Assembly (NCBI GenBank): GCA_027923505.1
Contig: BROI01000018.1
Span: 372,001-436,000, forward strand
Reading direction: 5' to 3'
Length of the DNA stretch: 64,000 nucleotides
Source of the DNA: Mayamaea pseudoterrestris
Lineage: Eukaryota; Bacillariophyta; Bacillariophyceae; Sellaphorales; Sellaphoraceae
Part shown: positions 45,952 through 55,542 of the stretch, piece after piece
How positions within the stretch are numbered: the stretch's first letter is position 1
Layout: every line of letters starts with the position of its first letter
Notes under the pieces: model-generated
The model's input: the letters and a program-made list of their open reading frames with translations, nothing else
What the model was told of the DNA's origin: nothing
Databases searched by the model: none
Made by a program: the position numbers and the translations under genes

Positions 45952-48069
45952 TTACAATCCTTTTGCTCCAGGCTCTTGTGTGGCAGTATCTTCAGCATCG
46001 CCGCCAGTTGCAGCCTTAGTAGGTTTGTCGCTGTCAGATGTTGCTTCCTCCTTTGTTGTCTCCTCCTTGTCACCGTCGGTACCTTCCGAGACATTGGTAG
46101 TTTCTTCATCTTTAGTAGGCTCCTCCTTCTCCTCGTCAGTCCCCTTTGATACGTCAGTCGTTTCCTCATCCTTGACAGGCTGTGTAGATGCCTCTTCATC
46201 ACCCTTGGATGCATCAGTTGTTTCTTCATTCTTGACAGGCTCTTCCTTGTCCTCGGCCTCTACTGGCGCATCAGTGGGTTCGTCCTTGACAGGCTGTTTC
46301 GTTGCCTCGGTATCGGTTGGTGCATCAGTGGATTCTTCATCCTTGACAGGCTGTTTTGTTGCCTCGGCATCTTTTGGTGCATCAGTGGATTCGTCATCCT
46401 TGGCAGGTTCTTCCTTGTCCTTGGCATCTACAGGCGCATCAGTAGATTCGTCATCCTTGACAGGCTCTTCCTTGTCCTCGCCATCTTTTGGTGCATCTGT
46501 GGATTCGTCATCCTTGACAGGCTGTTTTGTCGTTTCGGCATCTTTTGGTGCATCAGTGGATTCATCCTTGACAGGCTGTTTTGTTGCCTTGTCATCTTTT
46601 GGTGCATCAGTGGATTCGTCATTCTTCACGGGCTGTGTTGTCGTCTCGGCATCCTTTGGTGCATCAGTGGATTCGTCATCCTTGACAGGCTGTTTTGTTG
46701 CCTCACCAACTTTCAGCGCATCAGTGGATTCGTCATCCTTGGCAGGCTCTTCCTTGTCTTCGGCATCTTTTGGTGCATCAGTGGATTTGTCATCCTTGGC
46801 AGGCTGTTTTGATGCCTCGTCGCTACCCTTTAATACATCGGTTGTTTCTTCATCCGTGACAGGCACTTCCTTGTCGTCGTCAGCACCCTTTGATGCATCG
46901 GTTGCTTCTTCATCCGTGACAGGCTCTTCCTTGTCCTCGTCGCTACCCTTTGAGGTATCAGTACTATCTTCTTCCTTGACAGGCTCCTCCTTGTCTTCGG
47001 CTTCTGCTGGAGCCTCCGAATCTGCTGGAACAATGATAGGTGCACTCTCCCCGTCGTCTTGAACAATGTTCGCCTCCTCACCGTCAAGCTCCAGCGGAAC
47101 AACTCCCATGGAAGGCTGGTCACTGGGCGCGTCGCTACTGAAAGGAACGATGGTAGGAGCATCCGACACCAACTCCTCGTCGCCGCCGCGAATGGCAATC
47201 ACAGAGTTGATTCGCACGATTCCATCCACTGACGGCGCAACGCTGCCAGTGACGAGTATACTGCTTGGTTGCATGCTTGGAACGTCGCTCACGTCCATGC
47301 TTCCCATGCTTGGCATGTCGCTGGGAGCGTCGGATTCAATTCTTGCACCAAGTGTTGAATCCTCCTTGTCACTTCCAAAGTTTCCCATCCAAAAGTCTTG
47401 ATTCACCTTTTGTACTTTTTCATTGTCAACTTCGAGCAAGCGGCGACCAACTGGCATGCGACTCGGCATGTCCGACGGTGCGTCGCTGGTGGCAGAAACT
47501 CCCAAACTGGGAAGATCCGACGGCATATCCGAAGGCGCGTCCGACGCAAAAAGACTCGTCGGCATAAAGGTTGGCGGCGGCGTGGTGAAGCGCGAGGACG
47601 GTCGCGCCGTTGGTTCAATGCGCGCGTCAATGCCCGGACGCTCCGTGGCTAGGTTTCCCATCCAAAAGTCTTGCTTGGCGACGGATCTGTCGTCCACTGC
47701 GGCAAGGTTTGGAACACTGGTGGGCACAAGGCTGGGGTAGTCGCTAACGACAGTGTCATCGTTTGAAAAGATGCGAGACGGTGTACCTGACGGAACGTCC
47801 GATGGCATGCTGCTTGGAACATCGCTCGGAACGTCGCTGGCCAGCAGCTCGCCAAAGGGTGGTAGACTGGAGTGGTCGACGACATTTGCACCCTTGTCGT
47901 TGCCGTCTGTTGCTGAATAGGGCATGATGGAAGGATACTCTTGCGTGACGTCGCCCACCCATCCGGCTTCGACGTAGTCAATTTCATCCTCGTCATATTT
48001 CACCTTCTTGGCGTATGCCGAAGTAGCTAGTAGGAACGTTGTAGCGAATGTGAGTGAAACGACCTTCAT
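45952..48069 (-). CDS. Secreted acidic repeat protein with PSDxPS motifs
   Basis: Single-exon protein of 705 residues beginning with a clear signal peptide (MKVVSLTFATTFLLATSAYA, then KKVKYDEDEIDY). Residues ~75-340 carry many SDxPSDxPS-type repeats (SDVPSDVPSSMPSDVPS, SDAPSDMPS), a hallmark of numerous diatom secreted and cell-wall-associated proteins of unknown function. A segment QDFWMGN occurs twice (residues ~137 and ~223). From about residue 360 to 690 follow about 17 copies of an 18-20-residue acidic unit of the type KDDESTDAPKDAEATKQPV. At the DNA level this is a minisatellite of ~54-57 bp that would be prone to copy-number change. It may be extracellular, wall-bound or mucilage-forming; the sequence does not decide. 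It is too acidic and too poor in paired lysines to be a silaffin. Confidence 0.9.
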   Translation of the reverse strand: MKVVSLTFATTFLLATSAYAKKVKYDEDEIDYVEAGWVGDVTQEYPSIMPYSATDGNDKGANVVDHSSLPPFGELLASDVPSDVPSSMPSDVPSGTPSRIFSNDDTVVSDYPSLVPTSVPNLAAVDDRSVAKQDFWMGNLATERPGIDARIEPTARPSSRFTTPPPTFMPTSLFASDAPSDMPSDLPSLGVSATSDAPSDMPSRMPVGRRLLEVDNEKVQKVNQDFWMGNFGSDKEDSTLGARIESDAPSDMPSMGSMDVSDVPSMQPSSILVTGSVAPSVDGIVRINSVIAIRGGDEELVSDAPTIVPFSSDAPSDQPSMGVVPLELDGEEANIVQDDGESAPIIVPADSEAPAEAEDKEEPVKEEDSTDTSKGSDEDKEEPVTDEEATDASKGADDDKEVPVTDEETTDVLKGSDEASKQPAKDDKSTDAPKDAEDKEEPAKDDESTDALKVGEATKQPVKDDESTDAPKDAETTTQPVKNDESTDAPKDDKATKQPVKDESTDAPKDAETTKQPVKDDESTDAPKDGEDKEEPVKDDESTDAPVDAKDKEEPAKDDESTDAPKDAEATKQPVKDEESTDAPTDTEATKQPVKDEPTDAPVEAEDKEEPVKNEETTDASKGDEEASTQPVKDEETTDVSKGTDEEKEEPTKDEETTNVSEGTDGDKEETTKEEATSDSDKPTKAATGGDAEDTATQEPGAKGL
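46090..46990. repeat. Coding minisatellite, ~54-57-bp unit
   Basis: In-frame tandem units inside the secreted repeat protein, recognisable from the recurrent word TTGACAGGCT followed by TTCGTCATCC-type variants. Unit lengths stay multiples of three (54, 57, 60), so copy-number changes preserve the frame. The central copies (about 46270-46790) are the most alike, which suggests recent expansion there. Confidence 0.88.
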
Positions 48070-48547
48070 GGTGGCGTTGTTGTTGCTGCTAAAGTGTGTG
48101 TCGAAATCGATTAGTTTTTCGAATGCTTTTTTATCCGTATTATGATTTATTTGATATTATGCGTGTGCGTATAGTCGCTGACAATGCCAAAGAATCGAAT
48201 TGCATGGAATGGATGTCCCGAGACTTCTATGTACAGCAGTTTAGCGGCGTTGGCGAGACTTGCGGTGCGCGATGTGAGTTCGCTTTGCCTTCAATGTCAT
48301 TGGCGACGAGACTCATGTCGACTAACTTGACAGAGAAGTGTAGAATGACTGTAAGATTTGGTAGACTTGTTACTATCATAGCTACGATATTGGTGCACTA
48401 GATCCCGTCGAAAGCACAGAATCAAATTCTTTGCGACGCGAAGATGGTGCGGTCGCCAAATGAGTACCGCTGCGATGCGTGACAAATGGCCGGCGCGGCA
48501 GCGGTTTTGGGACGATTCATCGCGCATCGAGGCAGTCGCAAATCACC
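48070..48547. other. Divergent upstream region
   Basis: A 480-bp spacer between the secreted repeat protein and the Tic22-like gene. No coding frame, RNA gene or repeat recognised. Confidence 0.45.
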
Positions 48548-49633
48548 ATGAACCTCATGCATGCAAGGCGGCAAGTGCGTCAGTCGTCTAGTCAGTACAC
48601 TACTATGTATCTCTACTGCTCGCTACTACTAATACCAGCTGTGATTCTTGGAGACTCTTTCGTCACGGCATGGCTATCATCGACCAAGCCGAGACTCGTC
48701 TCGGGTCGGTTCAACGCCATCAATGATCTTGACAAGGACGCTAACTGTCACGTTGATGGACAAGTATATGAGATCACGGGTCGTCGCCAATTCTTTGATC
48801 GTTCATTGAGACAGCTATCTATTGGTATACTTGGTACTGCAAGCCTTCAAACTGCAGCAGCTTCTGCAGCAGATTCTCCTGCAGCAACACTATCAGTTGT
48901 GTCACGCGATCGCATCGCCTCCTTGCTGCACGTTGTTCCGACCTTTACCATTGTGGATCCCAATGGCGTCCCATACATGGTGGTCGGAGAGGATGCCAAG
49001 GTGACTGGATACTTTTTCACAGAGTACGAGGAAGCGAATCGCATACTAAAACTTGCCAGAGCAAGCACCGACAAGGCCATTCGTGAGCAGCGCAAGGAGC
49101 AAGCTAAAAACAAACGAAAGGCAAAAGACGAAACTGCAGCTGCAGCAACGATAGACGAGGAGTTGATCATCAATCCATGGAAGGACGCTCGCATATCGAC
49201 CGTTCCACTGGATTTTGCAGTCACACTAGTCACACGATCAACAAGTGGCAGCGCCAGCAACAACTACTTTCAAGTGTCTCCGTCAACGACCGACATTGAC
49301 GACGCTTTGGCTGCCACGAACAAGACGGATCTCGCCGAAGGCAAGGTGCCGCTATTTTACTACGAAGATTTTACAGTAGCGAATGGCAGTGAAACGCCCC
49401 TCTACTTTCGCAAATCCGAACTACAAGCCTCTTTCAGGCGCGAGCATGCTTCAAGGCAGCTTCCGCCACTGTTGGTGACGGAACTCTTTTCCGTCCTGGC
49501 CAAGCTCGTTACGAGTGACGACGCCGAACTCAAGACGCTCGTCTTTGTGCCGCCCCAGGAGAGCTTGAAAAAGGCGGCGCAGTGTCAATCGGACGTGCCT
49601 TTCGTCTTGGGACAGCGCATTATTGTGTTATAG
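48548..49633 (+). CDS. Tic22-like plastid protein
   Basis: A 361-residue product from the ATG at 48548; in-frame ATGs at 48557 and 48605 are also possible, and the latter starts directly at the hydrophobic leader MYLYCSLLLIPAVILGDSFV. The leader followed by a Ser/Arg-rich stretch fits complex-plastid targeting. A second element, RRQFFDRSLRQLSIGILG and an Ala-rich run ending ASAAD, looks like a twin-arginine lumen signal with an AxA cleavage site. The mature part opens with LLHVVPTFTIVDPNGVPYMV and GYFFTEYEEANRILK, which recalls Tic22, the intermembrane-space import protein of chloroplasts and cyanobacterial homologues; it also keeps the later VPLF-type strand and LVTELFSVL. A lysine-rich insert (REQRKEQAKNKRKAKDE) is unusual. 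Tic22 kinship is likely but not certain. Confidence 0.65.
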   Translation: MNLMHARRQVRQSSSQYTTMYLYCSLLLIPAVILGDSFVTAWLSSTKPRLVSGRFNAINDLDKDANCHVDGQVYEITGRRQFFDRSLRQLSIGILGTASLQTAAASAADSPAATLSVVSRDRIASLLHVVPTFTIVDPNGVPYMVVGEDAKVTGYFFTEYEEANRILKLARASTDKAIREQRKEQAKNKRKAKDETAAAATIDEELIINPWKDARISTVPLDFAVTLVTRSTSGSASNNYFQVSPSTTDIDDALAATNKTDLAEGKVPLFYYEDFTVANGSETPLYFRKSELQASFRREHASRQLPPLLVTELFSVLAKLVTSDDAELKTLVFVPPQESLKKAAQCQSDVPFVLGQRIIVL

Positions 49634-49788
49634 AGGCTACTAAGTTAGATTGTAAAACTATATATTGAACCCTCGAGAGTCTCCACCGTAGACTGTACGC
49701 TAGTATTGCAGTGACAGCTTGCCGCTGTCGCAGTTTGCCAAGCATATACTGACGCGACATTGTCACATACCGAGCTGCAACTGCGCAA

Positions 49789-50373
49789 CTATTCATTTTC
49801 ACCAAACCATTCGTACGAGCCCCCCCGATAGTTGACAAGCTTGGTGTATCCCGCCTCGGATGCTGCCAGACAGGCGCTCATGCTTCGAATGCCACGGGCG
49901 CAGGTGAAAACCAACGTTTCATCGAGCGACGGTTTAGTGAACTTGGCCATGTCTTCAAAATCGTCTTGGTCAACTTCAAAAATCTTGTCATATAATATCC
50001 ACTCGACGGGAAGTGTTGGAATGCTGGGAGAAAGCTTGCCGGTTTGGTAAACCTCCATGCGACTGCGAACGTCAATGACGCAGTAGCCGGATGCTTGACG
50101 GCCCTTTTCTTCAAAGTCGTTTAAAATGGCTTCCATTTGGGTCTTGTCAATGCTTTCAATGTTTTGCGACGATGACGATGACGAGTAGGCTCGTAGTTGC
50201 GAAGGTGACGATTGCATCGTTCTTCTTGTATTAATAGCAGTCGGCCTGTACAATGTTAATTGTTCCGTCAATGGCGTTGATGATAAAGTCCGACGAAACT
50301 GCGATATGAATGCTGCTGCGAATGGTCGGCTCAACATGGCAATCGTTGCGAAAGCAAGCCGAGATGGTTTCAT
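49789..50373 (-). CDS. Rhodanese-domain protein, copy 1
   Basis: Single-domain rhodanese (thiosulfate sulfurtransferase fold) of 194 residues in one exon. The leader MKPSRLAFATIAMLSRPFAAAFISQF is hydrophobic with an AAAF motif, which suggests plastid routing. After a Ser-rich linker come the domain's first helix (DKTQMEAILNDFEEKG), the YCVIDVRSRMEV strand with the conserved aspartate, and the active-site loop FTCARGIRS with the catalytic cysteine that would carry the persulfide. The end, NYRGGSYEWF, matches the usual GGxxxW close of rhodaneses. The substrate is unknown; roles in sulfur transfer or redox sensing are typical. A diverged tandem copy lies about 490 bp away. Confidence 0.9.
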   Translation of the reverse strand: MKPSRLAFATIAMLSRPFAAAFISQFRRTLSSTPLTEQLTLYRPTAINTRRTMQSSPSQLRAYSSSSSSQNIESIDKTQMEAILNDFEEKGRQASGYCVIDVRSRMEVYQTGKLSPSIPTLPVEWILYDKIFEVDQDDFEDMAKFTKPSLDETLVFTCARGIRSMSACLAASEAGYTKLVNYRGGSYEWFGENE

Positions 50374-50864
50374 GAGTAGACTATAGTTCCTGTCGATACC
50401 TGGGTCAGCAAGCGAATCGATGGTTGATCGTCGTCATGGTGTCGGAATGAATCTTTCAGTACCGGTACGACTTCATATTCACTCTCGCCCTCGATTCTTC
50501 CTTGCAGGTTCAGCTGATAGCTGGCTATCGAAATAGGCTGAGCAATGTTCTTTATTTCAGAAGACTCTACTAGAAGTAATTAATGGAATGGGCTGCCAAG
50601 TGTTGCATTCTATTGTGAACAAAGTTACTGCCGAACTTGACGTCGAGAGAACCCATAATTGTTGTAATTTTCAATACATACACAGAGTACTTTTAACATT
50701 AACTCCACCAATCGTCCAATATTGATTATAGCCAATCGCGCTGTTGCAGATAGAGTCAAGTTTGCTGCGGTTGTATGGCCATTGGAAGCTTCACTCGATC
50801 CTCGTCAATTCTTGTAGCGTCCTGGCTAGTCACACGCATATTACTCGCAAACCGTTTCTCACAA
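50374..50864. other. Intergenic between the two rhodaneses
   Basis: About 490 bp with the 5' flank of rhodanese copy 1 and the 3' flank of copy 2. No reliable coding frame; no RNA gene or repeat recognised. Confidence 0.5.
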
Positions 50865-51413
50865 TCACGACTTGTTGAACCAGTCATTGGCACCACCACT
50901 GTAGTTAAGAATGTTGCTGTATCCAGCCTCCGCGGCGGCCAAGCTAGCCATGGCGCTGCGTTTTCCGGCGGCGCACGAAAAGACGAGCATTTCATCCAAG
51001 CTGGGCTTTGTAAACTGAGCCACTGCTTCAAATTCCTCCTCGCTCTTGCTGAATATGTTGCCATTGACAATGAGCGACAGGGGAAGATTGTTGACACTGG
51101 GACCAAGCGGACCAGTCGCGGAAACTTCATCAGGATTGCGCACATCCATGACGCAGTAGCCGGATCCTTCACGTCCACTAGCCTGCAAACTCTCGAGTAT
51201 ATCTTGAAGGTCGCCCTTATCAATCGTTGGAATATCTGATGCAGACAGTCCCGAATATAGTCTTGTCGTCATTGCGCATGTTTGTTGTGTCATCAATGAC
51301 GACGGATGCTGATGGCGAATGGCTCGAGGTGCACCTGCAAAGGCGGCGACGGCGTGACTTTTGGTAGCTGCGGCAATGACTGCTAATGCAAATCTTCTTG
51401 TTGAGGCTTTCAT
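50865..51413 (-). CDS. Rhodanese-domain protein, copy 2
   Basis: Tandem paralogue, 182 residues from the ATG at 51413. The leader MKASTRRFALAVIAAATKSHAVAAFAGAPRA contains AAFAGAP, close to the diatom plastid 'ASAFAP' motif, so plastid import is more clearly indicated than for copy 1. The domain keeps YCVMDVRNPDEV, the active-site loop FSCAAGKRS with catalytic cysteine, and the end NYSGGANDWF. The loop between Cys and the closing Arg/Ser differs from copy 1 (CARGIRS against CAAGKRS), so the pair may prefer different sulfur donors or acceptors. It is transcribed divergently from the QPRT gene with about 270 bp between start codons. Confidence 0.9.
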   Translation of the reverse strand: MKASTRRFALAVIAAATKSHAVAAFAGAPRAIRHQHPSSLMTQQTCAMTTRLYSGLSASDIPTIDKGDLQDILESLQASGREGSGYCVMDVRNPDEVSATGPLGPSVNNLPLSLIVNGNIFSKSEEEFEAVAQFTKPSLDEMLVFSCAAGKRSAMASLAAAEAGYSNILNYSGGANDWFNKS

Positions 51414-51685
51414 CAATTGTAGAATGCTTGTAGATTAAGAGAAGAACTTATGCGCTGACAGCCTTGCACATTGATTGTGGCTTGTGGAGCGGACGATGGA
51501 TGTCGTCGCGAAGATTCATTCGTGTCTTACGCACGTGAGCGAGTCCCGCCGCCGCGACGATTTCGCATCGTCCGTTTTCTCGTCTCAACACGGCTCATTC
51601 CTTCTTTCGTTCCATTGTACACGGCAACACTTCTCTTGATACTACAGTGCTTATAGCAAGCATACTGGAGCATACGTGAGCAACC

Positions 51686-52612
51686 ATGGAATCTTCTTCC
51701 TCTTCAACCTCCTCGTCCAAAACTATCGACTTTGCCGCGCTCATTCCACCAGGCCGACTCGACGTTATGATTCGCTCATGGCTCCATGACGACTTGCCGA
51801 GCTTTGACGTTGGCGGCCTCGTGGTTGGAACGGTCACTCGAACGGCAATATTGTGGATGAAGTCACCTGGTATTGTGGCTGGACAACCATTTGTGAATGC
51901 CGTGTTTGGCAATCTAGATTGCCAGATTGATTGGCATGTTGCGGAAGGCTTTCAACTCGTCAATGACAGCAAGACCCAGGTGGCAACAGTCACTGGTCGA
52001 GTCCACCGGCTACTGCAAGGTGAAAGAACTGCGCTCAACATTTTATCACGATGCAGTGGCGTTGCCACAGCCGCAAATCATGCCGTCCATGTTGCTCATT
52101 CCATTTTGCCGTCTTGGAAGGGCCAAATTGCTGGCACGCGCAAAACAACACCAGGATCCTTTGGTTTGGTGGAAAAGTATGGTTTGCTGGTGGGTGGAGC
52201 TGCAACGCATCGAATGGACCTTAGTCAAATGTGCATGCTCAAGGATAATCACATTTGGAGCTGCAGTGGAAGCATCAGCGGAGCTGTTGCTGAAGCCAAG
52301 CGAGCAAGCGGCTTTTCACAAAAGGTTGAAGTGGAATGTCAGTCACTTGATGAGGCAAGAGAAGCGGCACAGGCGGGAGCAGACATTGTCATGTTGGATA
52401 ACTTTGAGCCTGCTCTGTTGAAGGAGGATGCAGCGAGGCTCAAGCAAGAGTTTCCACACTTGCTGATAGAAGCAAGTGGAGGCATCACAACGGAAACCAT
52501 GAAGGACTACATATGCGAGCATGTTGACATTATTTCACGGGGTAAGCTGACACAAGGCTATGCTTGCATAGACTTTAGCTTGAAGATCCAAATGGAGGAT
52601 CAAACTAAATAG
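51686..52612 (+). CDS. QPRT: Quinolinate phosphoribosyltransferase
   Basis: Nicotinate-nucleotide diphosphorylase (carboxylating), EC 2.4.2.19, which converts quinolinate and PRPP to nicotinate mononucleotide, CO2 and pyrophosphate in de novo NAD synthesis. It is one exon of 308 residues, near the usual 280-300. The N-terminal domain contains GERTALNILSRCSGVAT. The barrel carries the substrate-binding GTRKTTPG, then LVEKYGLLVGGAATHRMDL with the conserved His-Arg, MLKDNHI with the catalytic lysine region, VEVECQSLDEA, DIVMLDNF, and IEASGGI near the C-terminus. All active-site signatures I know of are present. The Ser-rich start (MESSSSSTSSSK) is not an evident targeting signal, so a cytosolic enzyme is most likely. 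Confidence 0.96.
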   Translation: MESSSSSTSSSKTIDFAALIPPGRLDVMIRSWLHDDLPSFDVGGLVVGTVTRTAILWMKSPGIVAGQPFVNAVFGNLDCQIDWHVAEGFQLVNDSKTQVATVTGRVHRLLQGERTALNILSRCSGVATAANHAVHVAHSILPSWKGQIAGTRKTTPGSFGLVEKYGLLVGGAATHRMDLSQMCMLKDNHIWSCSGSISGAVAEAKRASGFSQKVEVECQSLDEAREAAQAGADIVMLDNFEPALLKEDAARLKQEFPHLLIEASGGITTETMKDYICEHVDIISRGKLTQGYACIDFSLKIQMEDQTK

Positions 52613-52676
52613 CATTGAGCCTACAATGTCATAATATCGCATGTGTACAATTTCAGCCCACAACATTAGCATTAAA

Positions 52677-53220
52677 TCAATCTAATTGTCCTACATGCTT
52701 GGCCGCGCACTCCTGCAGTTTGGACTGAAGCGCAAGGCAAGACGTTCGCCGACTTGCCGTCGCCGATTCCCTCGACAAGCAATCCGCATAGGATTGGCGA
52801 AGCTCATTGCAAGGTGACTCTTGAATCTTCACAACGGATGCGTTGAAGCAACTCATGAGCTGCATATGGGAGAGAAATGGTCGTGGAAGTGTTAGTGATG
52901 GCACACGCCACGTTTTTAATCAATATTTATTTCTGTTTACTTGTCGCTGTACCGTACCTTGTCAGCCTGATCGGCAGTTGCTTCCGGTCTTTTTTGATTT
53001 GCCTTGGATGCAATGAATTTGTACATTATATCACCACAAGTGATCCCGTACACCTAGATTGCACGATAGACAAAGTGGTTGATGAGACATGATGATCGAG
53101 TATTATGATGATGAAGACGAAACATTAATGGGCATGCCGGCGGTGCGGTAACGTAGGTCGCAGTGGTGGCAAACTTACCGATGAGTAACTCTCCAGCGCG
53201 TTTGACGGCATGGGATCCAT
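52677..53220 (-). CDS. Twin CX9C (CHCH) protein, copy 2
   Basis: Three small exons, 53220-53179, 53053-52958 and 52859-52677, give 106 residues; introns are 125 and 98 bp and all junctions are phase 0. The middle exon is 96 nt, exactly as in the copy at 45057, and reads VYGITCGDIMYKF where the other reads ITKITCADLIYDF. The last exon has both CX9C pairs: the Cys of SPCNELRQSYADC, then TSCLALQSKLQEC, followed by AAKHVGQLD against VAKHVGRLD. It is therefore a true paralogue, probably in the mitochondrial intermembrane space. Only the last exon would be noticed in an open-frame scan. It is convergent with QPRT (64 bp apart) and divergent from the small gene at 53501. Confidence 0.87.
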
Positions 53221-53500
53221 TTTGCAGTTACTTTATTTTTAAAACAATAAGCGAATCGAAAAAAAAAATCAAGAGCAAGAGGCCGGTCTAGACGATATGC
53301 GTCATGTTGCAACATGTCGCTTGCCTTTGTGGTGTCCGCAAAGTGTCGGTCCGGCACCCAATTTGGTAGGCTAAACGAGTCGTTTCGGTTCTTCTCGCGT
53401 AGGCCTTCGAAACCACCATGACACACACAAATCCGGGGCTGCTCTCTTGTCGAATGCACACAACTCCAATCTCCTTACAGTAGTAATCAAAATTGCTTGT

Positions 53501-54036
53501 ATGATGTCGAGCATTCTTCTTTCGATTTTTACCCGCTTCACGCAACGTGCAGGCTCTGTAAGTTGCAATGGGAAAAATAGATGAGGTTTTCCGGAAGCAC
53601 ACAACTCAACTAATCACGTATTACATCACTTGCTCCTTCGCAGACACCAGTCGCTCCAACATCATGGGCAGTCGCTTGCTTGTGGAACAAATTCTTTGCA
53701 TTGCAGGACGAGGAGCAGGAGCAGCATTTGGCAACGATTGCGCAGGCACTGGAGGAGGCGCAAGCGGAAACCTCGCCCATTGGTACGGATGCTGCCGTCC
53801 AGGAGCGCAAGATGATGATGCGCGAGTTCTACTTGCCACTCATGGCAATGCGACGAGGTAACAAAGGAGGGGCAAGCATTAGCAATCCGCCAGTGGAGAC
53901 TACCATATCGACGGCGAGTCCTCTACTGGATCTTATTGCGAATCGGCAGGCGGAGCAGCTCGAACGAGTTGTCAGCAATCAAATTAACCTCAACGTTCCG
54001 CGAGAAGATGGAGACTACATGTATTATGCTCAATGA
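53501..54036 (+). CDS. Small unknown protein, possibly mitochondrial
   Basis: Two exons, 53501-53557 and 53644-54036, separated by an 86-bp intron (GTAAGT and TTCGCAG, phase 0), give 149 residues. I do not recognise the family. The start MMSSILLSIFTRFTQRAGS, with hydroxylated and basic residues and no acids, could be a mitochondrial presequence. It is followed by VAPTSWAVACLWNKFFAL. The rest is hydrophilic, with a Glu/Gln-rich helix (DEEQEQHLATIAQALEEAQAE), a conserved-looking MMMREFYLPLMAMRR and an acidic aromatic end DYMYYAQ. The exon 1 choice rests on the in-frame join and splice consensus; a start at the internal codon 53680 is not an ATG in good context. Confidence 0.65.
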
Positions 54037-54137
54037 AGTGACAGCGTTTTATAGAACATAAATACATTTTTAAAATTCAACAGCGAACACTTGCGTGCAT
54101 TAGCTTTTGCAACCACTTTTACCTCGTCCTTATGTAG

Positions 54138-55209
54138 TTACAGCGGCGTCAAACACTTATCTCGACAAAAGACAAGGCCTCCTGATCCAAGTCGATCAAT
54201 AACTAGAACGTCGCCACTTCCATCCCAAAGCGGATAGCTCTCCTTTGGCAGTTTTACCACCCACGGATCAACTCGCAACTTTTCCGCCACGCCGGGGTTT
54301 TGAATTGTGCTTCCAAACTTTTCCCAGCCTATTCGCATGGACGATCGACTCCAGTCAATGCGATCCGCAGATAGCTTGCCATGCCAGCAAACTTCTAGTG
54401 GAATGACTAGCAAAAAAGTTGACTTTTCCTTCATGGTGCAATCTTCGTCGTCAATCACCAGCTTGCCGCTTTCAAGAAGACGAAGGAGCAATACTTCAAT
54501 GCCCTTGCGACGAATCATCATGCCAAGCATTTCTTCAAAGTCTGCATGTGTAACATGATAGAGTGGATAGACTCAGTTAGTGAACCGAAACGACTCACAG
54601 CATTCGCTTCGCTGTCAATGTTATAATTGCATCATTTTGCAAACGCATCCACATAGACGCGGCTCACAACAAATTGATCACAACCTTTTACTCACTAACA
54701 TAATCTCGAAAGCAAAAGGTATAGGCTCCGTTAATGACGCTCGATGCATTGACCAGAGTAGGTTCCAGCGTTCTTGCTTGCTGAATGCCCTGCATGTAGC
54801 TATATCGCGTATCAAAATCTTCATAGACTGTGGCGAGGCGACTATGTTTCTGAACCAGCTGACGAAGTGATGGAATGGCTCGTGGCTTGATGCCAAAGAG
54901 AGAATACGATGTTTGGTTGCGTGACAGTTTGCAAAAGAGCGAGTCTCCGCACTTGTAAATGGTTCCGTCGTGACTGCTGTCATTCTCATCGTCGTCTCCA
55001 GCGAGTAATTGAATTTGTTGTTCCTTTGGAAGCTCTGGAATCGTTGGTAGAGTAGATAGCTTCGGAATCACTTTCGTTGGATCACCGTAAGGCTGCCGCG
55101 TTTCGGCAAGCAACTGCATGGCGAGAAAGTCGCCCTTGTTCAAGTAATGTCGCTGTACCAGGGAGTAGCCGACCCATGTAGCAACAGCAGCTATTCCAAC
55201 AGCCACCAT
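54138..55209 (-). CDS. Unknown membrane-anchored protein
   Basis: Two exons, 55209-54696 and 54541-54138, joined in phase 1 across a 154-bp intron (GTGAGT and CATGCAG), give 305 residues. The N-terminus MVAVGIAAVATWVGYSLV is a membrane anchor or uncleaved signal, with the body RHYLNKGDFLAMQLLAETRQ after it. There is an acidic loop (AGDDDENDSSHDG), then YKCGDSLFCKLSRNQTSYSLFGIKP. The second exon carries LGMMIRRKGIEVLLLRLLESGKLVIDDEDC and ends VFCRDKCLTPL. No family recognised. The splice model is supported because the join reads FRDYVNFEEMLGMM without a break. Its 3' end lies 101 bp from the convergent small gene. Confidence 0.7.
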
Positions 55210-55542
55210 GACTAGCAAAAACTATTAGATATAGGCGTAGAGTCTATAGCAGGTGTGTAGTCGACTGCAGTAGCGTGTCAACCCATATCATTTCCGAAAG
55301 AAAATGGATCCATCCACGCCATGGTATTGGCGAACGTCGACGTTTCAGTGAGTCTCAGTGCGACTAGTCAGCTGGACTGGCGCGTGAATTGGCGTATCAG
55401 AACGCTTTCAGCAGGCGCGCTGGAAGGTTGCTCATTCTTCTGCGACATTCTTTCACGCTCGACTCATCGCCATCGGTTCTTCGGCAAACAAAGCTTCATT
55501 CTAGTGGCTCCTTAACTTGATTCATTGGCAGCTTTCTCAAGC

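Noticed and set aside
45980-47062. Plus-strand frame of 360 codons, Ser/Val-rich
   Set aside because: It is the mirror of the acidic minisatellite; any in-frame tandem repeat keeps antisense frames open. The opposite strand has a signal peptide and known repeat types.
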